Origin: Diatrype stigma
Taxonomy: Eukaryota; Ascomycota; Sordariomycetes; Xylariales; Diatrypaceae
Direction of reading: 5' to 3'
Assembly (NCBI GenBank): GCA_022225965.2
Contig: JAKJXP020000050.1
Coordinates: 186,001 to 250,000, forward strand
DNA: 64,000 nt
The translations under genes were made by a program, and so were the position numbers. This document shows positions 1 to 11,434 of this stretch, one piece after another. The notes under the pieces are model-generated. The model made no database searches. It worked only from the letters and a program-made list of their open reading frames with translations, and was not told where the DNA came from. Positions within the stretch are counted from its first letter, which is position 1. Every line of letters starts with the position of its first letter.

Positions 1-1125
1 TAAAAAGATTAATAACGGCTTTAAAATGCTTTTAAGCCGTTATTATTATTAAATCGTAATGAGCTTTTTACGCGCTAAAAATAAAAAAGCAATAAAAAAG
101 GAATAATTTAATACATAAACATTAAGCGCTTTAAGAAGTTATATAAAGCGTAAAAAATAAAGAAAAAAAACAAAAGGCTTTAAAAGAAACGATAAATAAT
201 AATAAAAGCGTAACGTTTTATTATCGTATATGTAATAAATAGCACTTTTATATATAATTATAACTTTATGCCTTTAATACGAATCGATTAAACTATTAAG
301 TAAATAATAATTAAGAAAAAAACGAAAACGTAACGCTAGCATTATAATATAACACCTAATTAAAAGTACTTAAGTTTTATTATAAAGAGGCCTTTTCGAA
401 GGTCCTTTTCGGGTTTTTTATAGCGAATTAAATCGATAAATATATTTAAAAAGAAAAATTCTTTAGGTTTATTTAAAAAGTATTTAATATTAATATATAA
501 AACCGCTTAATGATTTTTTATTATTTAACGAATTTTTAATTTAATTTATTATCGAATAAAATTAAATATTTAATAAGTTTAATTATATATATAACGCATT
601 AAGTTAATACGAAATATTTATATTTTTAATAAAGTTAAATAAAAGGCATTTATTTATGAAAGTCGAAATATTCTTTTATAAATTTCGGTTTTTTAAATTA
701 CATTAATGTTTATAAATTAAATATAATATTAATTAAAGTCGCCTTAAGGTTATATCGATTATATAACGTAAATTTAAGCATTTTAATAATAAATTAATTT
801 CTTTATATATAAGTTTTAATTCTTAGTTAAATTAAGTTTAAAACTAAAATATAAACGGGTTATTAATTTTTAATAATAAATTATATTTATAAAACCTTAT
901 ATTTAAGAGATTTTAATAAACGTTTAAGAAAATTATTTATTATTAACTTAATGTTTATATAATTGAAACGGGCTAGTTTTATTTTATTATATTATTTAAA
1001 AGGTTTATTTTCGAACTTATTATTTTATATTTAGTCTTTGTATTCTTTATAGCTTTCGAGTTACTTTTGTGCTTTTTTTTTAAATTCGAATAATAAACTT
1101 ATTATTACTTATCTGGTTTCGTTTA
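1..1125. repeat. RIP-mutated AT-rich repeat block, truncated by the window edge
   Basis: The block is almost devoid of C and G apart from scattered CpG, is saturated with TAA and TTA, and has no usable reading frame. This is the pattern left by repeat-induced point mutation of a transposon. Composition returns to normal within about 50 bases near 1100-1130. I could not match it to the copia family seen elsewhere in the window, nor see an LTR end, so the element class is unknown. Confidence is high that it is a mutated repeat and low for any identity. Confidence 0.75.
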
Positions 1126-1960
1126 TACCTGTTATGGCAGCCTCTTATATTGTTATACTGGATCTAAGTATTATGGTTAATTCAGACCACTACCACTGAG
1201 CCACCATGTTTGCCAAAAGGGATACAGAATTCCAAGTCACACTGGGAATTCCTATAGTGGTATATATTGTAACAGAATGCTAAGGGACTAGCCACGTACA
1301 AGTGAATTGGAGGGACTATTCACTTGTAGATGCCAAGACCATGACATCAAGGATCCCAGGGGACCTATGACTCTCGAGATCCAAAGAGATCCATGTCACG
1401 TAATCGGCTAGCCTTTCCTCCGTCCTGTGGTGCGAAGAAAATACCCCCGATATCCATTAAGGCGATCTTGTAACATAGAACAATTGTGTGATATAATCTC
1501 TTAATACCTTAACTTGGGTAGCATTAAGGACTGCTAAGAACAGTAATGTTTCTAGCACCATGTCTTTCAGTAAAAGTCCAGAGAACGAAGTTATGACTAG
1601 AACAGATTACCAAATATGGTTGCCCTTACCATTTCAATGAAAAGAAAAGAACAACATGTTAAGTCAAACAAAGGGGACAAGCACTTTGTATTTATTCACA
1701 ACGTATAGTTATTAGTGCTGTCTAGCTTATGATCTATATTACAATAGCTCTGTTCTCTAAACCAAATATAAGTTTTACTCTTAAAGGGAGAATATCAGTG
1801 TTTTAGCGCAATATAAAAGCTTAGTCGACCCGCGAGGTAATGGCAAAAATTCCCACCACCATCAATATACAACACTACCTAGGTAAGTATTTCTTTTAAC
1901 GCAAGAAAAAACACCAAAGAGAACCTACACGCACCAATTCCCAGAACTAAAACCACCAAC
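1126..1960. other. Intergenic stretch with a pol III A-box-like motif
   Basis: No convincing gene is visible. Bases 1193-1203 read on the minus strand as TGGCTCAGTGG, an exact fit to the tRNA/SINE A-box consensus TGGCNNAGTGG, followed by GTAG as in a tRNA D-arm. I do not find a good B-box or an acceptor stem, so it is not called a tRNA. A TGTAACAG start at 1266 resembles a gypsy-type LTR terminus, but no partner copy is in the window. Confidence 0.35.
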
Positions 1961-2329
1961 ATGTCTCGATTCATTACCAGCATTTCTATCACCGTCAAGA
2001 AGACCCTCCCCTCAAGGGACAAGCTGCTGAATGCCAAGATGGTAACTGAAACGTTCCCCCCCTATGCACGAGTACTGAGCCCCGTCGCTAACAGTTCCGA
2101 TCCCCTTGCCGATACCGACAGCCAGTACGCTACTGATAGTAGTGAGGAAGAGGAGGGCAGCATTTCTGGCAGTCTCTCGGTTCAAACAGGCTTCTTCCTT
2201 CCCGGCACTCCTGAATTGATGGACGATGGGGACGCTTGGGAGTGTTGCAAGTGCAATCACTCGACGTCCCAGGACAAAACTGACTGCGCAAACTGTGGCC
2301 ACGGAATCTGCAGGAATTGCAAGGACTAG
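1961..2329 (+). CDS. Small zinc-binding (C-x2-C type) protein of unknown function
   Basis: A 122-residue single-exon protein. The N-terminal half is Ser/Thr-rich with an acidic run (SSEEEEG near residue 60). The C-terminal 30 residues hold six cysteines and one histidine arranged as WECCKC-x8-C-x2-CGH-x2-C-x2-C, which looks like a zinc ribbon or treble-clef knuckle. Many short fungal proteins end in this kind of module and their role is unknown; none is named here. No signal peptide or membrane segment is seen, so it is probably intracellular. The start is the first ATG after a long upstream stretch with stops, preceded by ACCAAC, a good fungal start context. It stands alone between a RIP-mutated block and a region without clear genes. 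Confidence 0.6.
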   Translation: MSRFITSISITVKKTLPSRDKLLNAKMVTETFPPYARVLSPVANSSDPLADTDSQYATDSSEEEEGSISGSLSVQTGFFLPGTPELMDDGDAWECCKCNHSTSQDKTDCANCGHGICRNCKD

Positions 2330-3258
2330 ATAAAAAGGCTCTATGAGCTAGGTCATCAAAAACCCAGCTCGTCAAAAGGGCCTTCATAAGGTGGCACACC
2401 CCCCGGCGGGCCACCCAACTTTGAAGCTATCGTAACAGCATATATAGCTTTTTCATATCTCTATTAATCTATAGTAATATCATTTTATCTCAGTTAACGA
2501 GGTTATGAGTGACGGTTTTGTTGTTTTCTTTTCTCTTTATTTCATATATATATATATATATGTCATGTTTATTCTTGTAAAATGCGTTGGTTATACACCT
2601 GCATGTGTTTGAGCCTCTCCCCATCTTCTTTGGCTCCTTCGACATGATATTGATGGTGCTGTTGGCGAGCAACGCAAGATCAACAGTCGAGAAGAACGTA
2701 AAATTCTTCTGCACAGAGGCCGAAACTCGCGTCAGTTGGTTCTGCGATACGCTCTACGAAAGGCATTACCCACCGATCCAGACGCATGTGTCTTGGGACG
2801 ACTGGAAGAAAACGAGGGTGCTATCCTTGCCCGGTTATTCCAACGGGCTTAAGAGAGTACATACATATACGAAGTCAGAGAGTAACACTGATAAGGCACC
2901 ATTCAAGCTAGTTCCCATGCAGATTAAGGGGGGCGTTGAAGACCACAGGGAGAAGACGAAGCCCGATCAGCTCAACACGCGGGCGACTACACCGAGACGA
3001 GCAGTTACTTCATAGCCGCAATGAGATCCCAATTTGTCTAATACCTCTGAGAAACGTTCTTGTAGTTGTTGTATTTCCGAATACATGGAGGGCCATGACT
3101 GTCAGGGACTTATGTAAGATAGTACTATAGTAGCGGTGACCCACCAGCGACCCTATATATGGAGGGCTTCGCCCTCCCTAGTTCTTGGAGAAGGGCAGGA
3201 TTTATTGCTCTTCTAGATCCTACCTATACTACAGTATCTACATTCTGCCTTTCACTCT
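2330..3258. other. Region without a supported gene; one weak open frame
   Basis: An open frame of 142 codons lies at 2587-3015 on the plus strand. Its first half (residues about 20-95) has balanced composition with several Trp, Cys and Tyr residues and could be a worn exon, but the C-terminal part looks non-coding and I recognise no family. A short (TA)n run lies at about 2546-2561. The stretch may include upstream sequence of the disrupted transporter gene that follows. Confidence 0.25.
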
Positions 3259-4399
3259 GTGTCGACAAATCCCCTGACAATGACGTTGTACACAGGGAAG
3301 ACGTATGGAGAACAGTCTCAATATGCAATACAACCTAGAGAGTGGCCCAAAGAGGACCTTGCAAAGTTCTGTACACCTTGGTTGGGTAAGTGTCTAGTTG
3401 ATTCAGCTGGTTCATCAGCTGACTATCTGGTGCATTGGCAACTGCAGCTTCGTCGGGTCAGCCGCACTCTAGCTTATGTCAACGAGAGACTTTAATGAAT
3501 TTCAAGTGCCCCCACTTGCCTAGAAGCTCCCAGGGCCATGGACCATGAACTCAGAGTATTATAGGTGCAGTTTTACACTACGTTATACACCGCCTCTGTC
3601 CCTAATCTCTTGTCCTGATTTTATAGGTCACGTTTGCGTCAATGGAGGATATCGATGTCTTCCACGAACTCCAAGAACGATATTTTGGTTCTGAAAGTAA
3701 ATTTGAAGTCGCTGGAATCAAGATCATCGAGGTGGCAAAGTCAACGATTGGCACGGCGATAATCCCGCCCTATGATCTACATGATGCAACGCTGAGAAGT
3801 TGGCTTGAAAAGGCATGCTAAGTTATCTTACAGAAGACCGAGAAAGACCTTTCGTCAATACTAACTTTCATTAGATCCAGCAGGACCGTATACAAAATGT
3901 CGAAGATCAGTCCAAGTCCACAATCGTGTAGGTGCTCAATAGTAAATGTTCGTATGATTCGGCAGGGCTAACCTCACCTTACTATAGACTTGGTATAATA
4001 TCTAAACATGACTATCTATATGTCGTACCCTCTAGGCTTAACATCAAGGATGCGACTAGTTCACCAGTCGCCAGAAATCTCTTTAGGGCATGCGATTTGA
4101 AGGAGATCTCCAGCACCTTGGGTCTCCCTCCTGTAAGCGCCCTGTTATTGACAAGGCCAGCCAGGCAGTTGCGTGGTCTGTTTCAAGTCAGCAAGGTACC
4201 ATCTACCGATGGTAGGGCAACATATGGTATGGCGTTCTTTGAACCTTCATGATTCGTTTCACCAACTTCAATCTAGGCTTCACGTTGAGCTCCTTCAGCA
4301 GCAAATTAGCAGGTATCAAAACCAATGTATCGGTAATATACGTGCCCTCCAGGAACGTTATCAATGCTCTCTTCCTTAAGGAAGTAACCAAAGGACTCG
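3259..4399 (+). pseudogene. 5' part of a CorA-like transporter gene, cut by a retrotransposon
   Basis: Several protein-like blocks occur in order: 3259-3495 (EWPKEDLAKF, HWQLQLRRVSRTLAYVNERL), 3624-3821 (MEDIDVFHELQERYFG ... LRSWLEK), about 3875-3930 and about 3990-4399. They sit in different frames separated by candidate introns; one donor reads GC rather than GT at about 3822. In the frame of the ATG at 4249 the reading stays open to 4399 and continues open after the element at 11435, which supports a single interrupted gene. Another frame at 4173-4379 (LQQQISRYQNQ) also looks helical, so the exon structure here is uncertain. The link to CorA rests on the 3' part. The gene cannot make a normal product with a 7 kb insertion inside it. 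Confidence 0.5.
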
Positions 4400-4553
4400 T
4401 GTTGGAATACGGTAGCTGGAAATCCAGATGGCTGGGAACGACCCACACCTGTAGCTATATATATGGAATGCCTTCACCTGCCTATAAAATATATTTCTAT
4501 TATACTAAATAACCTAATACAATATACTTTATAACTTACGTTTATATTTAATA
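4400..4553 (+). repeat. 5' LTR of copia copy 1
   Basis: Aligns without gaps to 11281-11434. It starts TGTTGGAATAC and contains a TATA-like CTATAAAAT at 4482-4490, the likely element promoter. The first ~70 bases keep many C/G (GGCTGGGAACGACCCACACC) whereas the last ~40 are RIP-mutated. Just downstream, 4554 onward (GTTATAAACCCGGCAAAG) is conserved in copy 2 and is the probable primer-binding region; I could not assign a tRNA. Confidence 0.92.
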
Positions 4554-5274
4554 AGTTATAAACCCGGCAAAGCTTATAAGAAATTTCTTATTACAAACTT
4601 ATTTACTTATTTAAAATTTGCTTACATTATATAAACGTTAATAAATCGGTTTGTTACGTCTTTTATTACAAACGAGGAATTCCTAACGCAACCTAATTAA
4701 AAATTAAATAATATACGGCATTTTACGAATATATACTGTATTTATCGGAAACGCCGTTATCCGTACTTTATTCGTACTTATCTTAAAAATCCTATTCGTA
4801 CGGTAATAATAAATTATCCTATTTAAATTAAAATCTTACCATAAAATCCATTAAATATATATCATATTATTACCATTGCTTTCTTATTTCAAATAATAAC
4901 ATCGGAATTAAGGAATTTATCGAAATTATTTTGTTTAAAAGCAATAAAACGAAAATACGAATTTATCCGCCTTATTTTCACCCTTATTCGTTACTAAAGC
5001 AACGAACAAAACAATAATAAATCACAATAAATTTACTAAACGACAATATAAATAAAAAACAAAAATATAACCTAAAAATTCGTCCCATAATAAAACCTCA
5101 ATTCTTTAGATTTCTTAACGAACGAAACTTTTCTTATTTTGCTTAAACATTTTCATAATTCACAATTACATACTTTATAAACGACGACAACAAAAATCCA
5201 GATTATATATCCGAATTATTCGGTTATTCCCTTTCGTTATTAAGTCCTAATAACGTATTTATTATTTCTTTACC

Positions 5275-6720
5275 CTACGATTTAAACGAAATCGATTTAT
5301 TCGGATTCGAAGCAATTTTACCCGAATCCATACCTAAATATATACCTATATTTATTCCGGATTTTATACGAACACTTTTGCCCTTATCTTGTCCTATCCC
5401 TAAACTAAATCCAATCTTTAGCGCTTTTATTCCTTCCAGTTTATCCAACGAATCCATTTACGGCCGTACGCCTTTCCTTAAACCATCCGTTAAACCTCGT
5501 TTTAATACAGGACTTACAGTAAAGCTTAAAAAAATACGTAAATACCAAGCCAAAATTTAAGTTTAAACCCAAGCCCATAATATCGACCGAAACGAAAACC
5601 AACTTACTCGACAATATAATAAAGCTCGAATCCCCCTCGGAATAAATTAGCTTTAAACGGAAAATAATAAATTACCTTTATATTTAAAAATACGGCCGCC
5701 TATTACCGAAAAAAAACGAAACGAAAAATCCCGACGTTACGGACCTAAATAAGTTTAAAAAAGTTAAAAAAAAAAGAGTTTAAAAAAACAAGCAAATTAA
5801 AGCATTCGGCTATATCCGGTATAGACTTAAAAAAACCCTCGGTCCGAAATTAATAGCAATAAAAAACTAAATATTCTAGCCACTATTTAGGAATATCTTA
5901 TAAAACAATATCGACCTAAAAATAACGCCGTTTTTTAACAGCTCTCATACCAATAGGAAAATACTATCCTAATTACAAAAAGCAACGTAACCACCTTAAT
6001 AGCCAAGCTACGTCAAATTAAGGCGGACTTTATCGAATTTAACGAAAATTATACCATCTTTACTTCATATTTTATTAATAAATTCCTTTCCGCATTCGGC
6101 CCGAATTACGCCATTTTCTTTACCACTTTTTATTAATTTTACAGCATTATATCCAAACGAAAAAACGACAAAATCACCAAGATTACCGTAATCTTCGAAA
6201 AAACTTTATAACTAATCCTTTAAAAAAAACAAAATATACGAATTCGGAATAACAATAAAATACAAACCGGATTTTTCTAAACCCATCGTTCCAATAATAA
6301 AAACCAAAAAAATAAAGGCAAACGTAAGGCATTCGATAGCGCTTAATGCATCCATTACGAAGCTACAAAACGCAAAATAATAAATTACTTCCTTAACGAA
6401 TACTTTTAAAAACATCCAAATAAGGTTCTTTTTTATTGGCAAAATAACAAAGCTTAATCGAAAAAACAAAAAACCAACAATGCCATAGCCGTTTTTATTA
6501 AGTTAATATATGGAATTATTAATAATAACGATGCCGAAATTACCGTTAATACCTTTTTAGCGGCAAAAAACGATACCGCGAAGCCATTATTAATAACAAT
6601 ATAACCTAATATTTTATTACGCATTTTTAAGGGCCTTTTATCCGGAATTAACCCTATAGCTATCCGGATACGGCTTAATAAGCAATCCACGAAATTAATA
6701 CCGAATTCTAAATATTCCAT
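5275..6720 (+). pseudogene. Degenerate gag/protease part of copia copy 1
   Basis: Position between the 5' LTR and the integrase implies gag and protease. The frame is broken by many stops. Open frames on the minus strand here (6212-6469, 6454-6720) are antisense artefacts; the corresponding interval of copy 2 gives a related one at 61148-61345, which confirms homologous sequence between the two copies. No zinc knuckle or DTG protease site can be read through the mutations. Confidence 0.5.
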
Positions 6721-7299
6721 TAACGGAATTCCGGATATTTCCGAAATAAAATAACGATTAATAAAATTAGGTCTTATGTTTTTATTTCAAAATAAGGCCA
6801 TCGAATTAACAAAAAAGCTTCAAAAAATATTAATCCTAAATAATGGCTACAGTTAAACCTCTTATTATAAACGCGAATTATTTAATAAGCTTCGGCCTTA
6901 TAAAGGTTCATAAATTTACGGCATCGAAAGCAAGGTTTTAATACCCAAAAAAAAAGTACCATCGTTTTTTATACCCTAATTAACGGCAAAACAAAACGTA
7001 TTTAAATTTAAAATGCGATTTATTGCCCGGAATTAAAAGCAAACTTTATTTCGATTACTTAATTTATTAAAAAAAATGCGGAATTTTTATTTCGTACTAA
7101 CGCCGCTTTCGGTACCAAAAAAAAACACATTTTCTTAATCGCAATAATATTATTAGGCCTATACGTAATTAATTAATCCGATAGTACTATTAATATAACT
7201 GGCCTTAATATAATTCTTTATTTTTATTTTATTATAAACCTAAACATAATAATTTAATATAAACAATTAAAATACCTTAATAAGCAAAATATCCGCAAG

Positions 7300-7920
7300 T
7301 TAATAATTATATCCAATAATATAAAACCAATAAAACATTATTACTTTTGCGATAATTGCATTAAAGGTCGGCAACGAAAAAAACCATATAAAGGCAACCT
7401 AAAAAAGGATACATATTACCTAAAATTCCTATACCTTAACGAAACAAATATGTCCAAAAGTACTGTTAATTACGGCAACGCTACGGAATGGCTAGCCATA
7501 ATATGCAACCATTCGTAAATAAGTTGGATTATTCCTATTAAATAACCAAAAGAATAATTTAAAGTCTTTAAAAAATTCCTGGCATACTAAAAAAGGCCTA
7601 AACGACGTTGCCATTACGTAACGATAAATAAATTTAAGCAATATTATAGCGACGAATTTTACGAATACTATACAATAAAGGGCATAACCATTCGTTACTT
7701 TGTTATTAACTAATACGAATAAAATGGAATTATCGAAAGCATCATAAGTTATTTTAAAAAATACATTAAGTCCATTATAAAAATAGCCATTAAAAACGAA
7801 ATATTAAAATATTATTGGCCATTTATCGTTAAGGCAGCATTTTATTTTAGGAATAAAAGTCCATATTTTGCTTTCGAAATTATTCCTTATAAAGCTTAAT
7901 ATAGTAATAAGCCTAATTTA
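7300..7920 (+). pseudogene. Degenerate integrase of copia copy 1
   Basis: Around 7340-7400 the plus strand reads a zinc-finger remnant, YFCDNCIKGRQRKKPYKG, matching the second half of the HHCC integrase finger (C-x2-C followed by the usual K/R-rich G-K-x motif). Further on, blocks such as NATEWLAII and SWIIPI fit the integrase core. Many TAA/TAG stops interrupt it, so no active enzyme can be made. Confidence 0.65.
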
Positions 7921-8791
7921 TATTACCTGGTTTATTTGGAAACACTTAGTATATACAAATTCAACAAAAAAGCGAATATTCTTAAATTTATCGGTATAGC
8001 CTATTAAATATTAAGATATAATAGCGATAAAATAACGAATTATATTATTCTTTAATGAAATATTAACAAAATAAAATACGTTAATAATATAATGTTTAAA
8101 AAAGATTATTTCGTTCATTTATAATGCCGAAGCTATAAAAAAAAAACCAATTATACCTAACTTATTTATAATTAAGCCTTAAAATATACTTATTATTTTA
8201 TTTGTTATAACATTAACCTTAAGATTAATTCGCTAAAATAATAAACAAAAAAGCAAATAATTAAGCTTCGAATTATTACCGGCCATTACCGAAAAAAACA
8301 ACAGTTTACCCGATACTTATCTTATAATTATCCGGAACCGGGCCGCTAAATAGCCCGATATAGGCCTACCTTCTTAAATTAATTCCGGCAAAAAATTACA
8401 AAACGACAATAATAACTTAATTCAGCCTTATAAAATCCCACGTAACTTTAACGTTCCAGCTTAACTTAATAACAACTTACGTAATTTAATTAACGTTATA
8501 GCTCCACCTATTAAACATATAAAAAACAATATGTATTATAAAAATAATCCATTACCAAAAATTCCTTACGGTTATAACCTTCGCTTATACGTTAAATACA
8601 ATTAAACCAATCGCTTCCAATTAAAGGCCACCTCGGCGTTTTATTTAGCCATAGCCATTTTAAAAATAATGCTAATAGCCATAACGATTAAGCCTCGCAA
8701 TTATTAATATATAAAACGAAACGTATAATAGCTTAAATAATATAAAACTATAAGCAACAAATACCAGTCGTTAATAAATAATAGGACCTAA

Positions 8792-9300
8792 ATGCTTTAC
8801 GAATTGCTTATTAAACGAAAGGCTTTATTTAGCAAATGGGTTTATAAATTAAAAAGGAATTTTAATAATAAAATTATCCAATATAAAATACGATGGATTA
8901 TCCGTAATTTCGAACAAATTAAAGGCTTAAATTATATAAATATCTTTGCTTTAATAATTAAACCTATAAATTATAAGGCGATTTTCGTTTTTGCCGCAGT
9001 ACTGGATTTAAAATTAAAATAAATAAACGTTAAAACGGCATTTTTATACGGGCCTATTACTAAAGAAATTTACGTTAAATAATTACCGGAATTTAACGAC
9101 GGCATAATAAAGGTTTATAAGCTAAATAAGGCGCTTTATGGTTTAAAGCAAGCTTTACGAATATAATATTAAACATTAGCCACCTTTTTTAAAAAACTGG
9201 GATTTAATCCGTTAAACTTTAATATAAAGATATTCTTAAAGGGGCACCTTTATATAATAATTTACGTAAACGATCTTTTAATTGCTGGCCTTAATAAAAA
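8792..9300 (+). pseudogene. Degenerate copia reverse transcriptase (RVT_2) of copy 1
   Basis: The longest surviving frame (8792-9022) reads KWVYKLKRN ... IIRNFEQIKGLNYINIFA, the classic opening of the copia reverse transcriptase domain. Past the stop at 9020-9022 the same frame gives VKTAFLYG, KALYGLKQA and, at about 9251-9283, IIYVNDLLIAG. The catalytic YVDD box has become YVND: the first Asp codon at 9269-9271 is AAC, the G-to-A change expected from RIP. With that and the stops the enzyme is dead. Confidence 0.88.
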
Positions 9301-9779
9301 TAAAATTGCTAAATTAAAAAAAGCCTTATTTAATAAATTTAAAATATTTAATCTTAAATTTTATAATTATTACTTAAACATAAGTATTATTCGTAATCGT
9401 ATTAACAAAAAGATTTATCTTAATTAAAAAGCTTACTTTAAAAAAATCATTAAGAAATTAAAATAATAAGATGCAATACTTTATGTTATATTTATAATAA
9501 CCTTAAAAATCGACAAACCGTCCGATAATTTCGAAGCTACTAAGGCAAACGTTTAGTAATATGCCAAAACCATAAGCTACTTAATATATGCCATAATAAG
9601 CATTCGCCTAAATATCGCCTATATCGTTTCTTATTTTAGTCGCTATATAAAAAATTCCATTACCGCCTATTTCGCCGCCGTTAAACGTATATTGCAATAT
9701 TTTAAAGGCACATTTAATTATAAACTAATATATTAAAATAAGTTATAAAATCTAACTAAATATATTAATTCCGATTAAA

Positions 9780-10110
9780 CCGGTTATATATAATTTCGAT
9801 GCTTAATTATTAGCTATATCTTTAATATTAATAGCGGCGCTATTAGCTGGTTTTTAAAAAAACAACAAACGGTAGCCTTATCGTTTTACGAAACTAAATA
9901 CATAAATTAAACGCAAGCAATAAAAAAACGATTTAATTACGGCAATTACTAAAAAAACTTAATGCCGTTAAAAACGAAATAATTGCTACGGTAATATATA
10001 AAAATAATTAAGAAGTATTTGCATTAATAAGAAATCCTTAGTTTTATGCTTATACCAAACATATTAAAATATAATATTATTTTAACCGTAAAAAGCAAGC
10101 AAATAATAAA
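9780..10110 (+). pseudogene. Degenerate RNase H part of copia copy 1
   Basis: Around 9835-9945 the plus strand reads SGAISWFLKKQQTVALSFYETKY, matching the copia RNase H signature in which an S-x-E-A-E-Y block follows SWxSKRQxTVALS. The original Ala-Glu is partly altered (ETKY). Stops follow at once. Confidence 0.7.
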
Positions 10111-11280
10111 ATCGATTTTCGATATATTTATATTTTTAATTAAATCGTTAATGGCCTAATAAAGCCTTTATTTAAAAATAAATTCGTTACCTTTAAAAAA
10201 GCCCTAAATACTTTGCTATAAAATAAATAAAAAAAATAAAACTAAATCTTATAAAGGCATTTTATTACCAAGATACCACTTTTATCCTTAATATTTATAT
10301 TAATAACCTTATTAATATTTCTTTTTTTATTTATTCTTTATTATACGCTATACCAGCTTTACGATAATATTATTTTTTATAGGTTTTTATTAATATATTT
10401 GTTATTTTTTTAAGGGATTTATAAAATTAATCCAATCAAATAAAGCATATCCCTATTCCAAATAAAAATAAAAAATGCAACCCTAATACCTATATGTATG
10501 TACTTAATTAATTACCTTTTTTTTCGGGGTTTTTTTTTTCTTATTAATTCATATATATTATAATAATACTTATAGCATTATTTACGGCATTCGGCATATT
10601 CCTATTAAACCTTAATACGTTAAAAATAAACTTAAAAGCCTTTTTATAATAATTCCGTAATTTAATAATTAACGGTAAAAGCCCTTACGTTCATTATAAA
10701 GCCATTTCTTTTTATAATAAATAAAATAAGATTAATTAACAATAATATATGCCTAACGCCAGCGTTCGTAATACTTTCGAAAATTTCGCCGAACCATTTC
10801 CGAAATACGGCAAGAAAACCTGAATAAAACTATTTAATACGCCTAACGGATTCCTAATTAGCGATTAATAAAAAATACGAAAATGGCATATCTTTATTAT
10901 AACCATTATTAATAATTCTCGCAAAAAACGAATTCTAATTTGGAATTATAATTCGATATTATATGTTATTAAAGCTAAACGATAAAAAAATGTATTATTC
11001 GGAAAATAACGTTCCTTTATTAAATACTTTCGCAATAAACGATATATATCAAAAGCCGAAATTTAATATAATACCGACGATTCGAACAGTAAAAAAAACG
11101 AATATTTAATACTTTCATTACGCAAAATATAAAAATGGGTTAGCCTAGGAAATAATAGCTATTAAGGCTCTAACGACCCCCGTTTTAAAGGTTATATTAA
11201 ATTTAGATTTTAGGATTTTAATAAAATAGGCTAACTTAACGATAACCTCGAACTATAACTACGTATAATTCGAATGGAAA

Positions 11281-11434
11281 TATTGGAATACGGTAACTGG
11301 AAATCCAAATAATTAGGAACGACTTATACTTGTAGCTATATATATGGAATGCTCTTACCTGCTTATAAAATATACTTCTATTATACTAAATAACCTAATA
11401 CAATATACCTCATAACCTACGTCTATATTCAATA
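11281..11434 (+). repeat. 3' LTR of copia copy 1
   Basis: Pairs with 4400-4553. It shows the mirror-image mutation profile of the 5' LTR: the inner, first part is RIP-mutated, and the outer end (CCTCATAACCTACGTC) keeps C residues. The purine-rich GAATGGAAA immediately before it (11272-11280) is the likely polypurine tract. Confidence 0.92.

Larger units (their letters stand above)
4400..11434 (+). mobile_element. Full-length Ty1/copia LTR retrotransposon, RIP-inactivated (copy 1)
   Basis: The 7,035-base element is bounded by direct 154-base repeats (4400-4553 and 11281-11434) and by a perfect 5-base target duplication ACTCG (4395-4399 and 11435-11439). Termini are TG...TA and TA...TA; the canonical TG...CA ends have been changed by CpA to TpA mutation. 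The interior runs gag, integrase, reverse transcriptase, RNase H on the plus strand; integrase lying before reverse transcriptase defines the copia (Pseudoviridae) order. Almost every reading frame is stopped. Only fragments survive, such as 8792-9022 from the reverse transcriptase. It is inserted in a CorA-like gene. The same family appears in opposite orientation at 56237-63408. It can no longer encode its own mobilisation. Confidence 0.93.

Noticed and set aside
6212..6720. Minus-strand frames inside copia copy 1, and the plus-strand frame 61148-61345 in copy 2
   Set aside because: They are antisense to the element's gag region and similar to each other only because the two copies are homologous.
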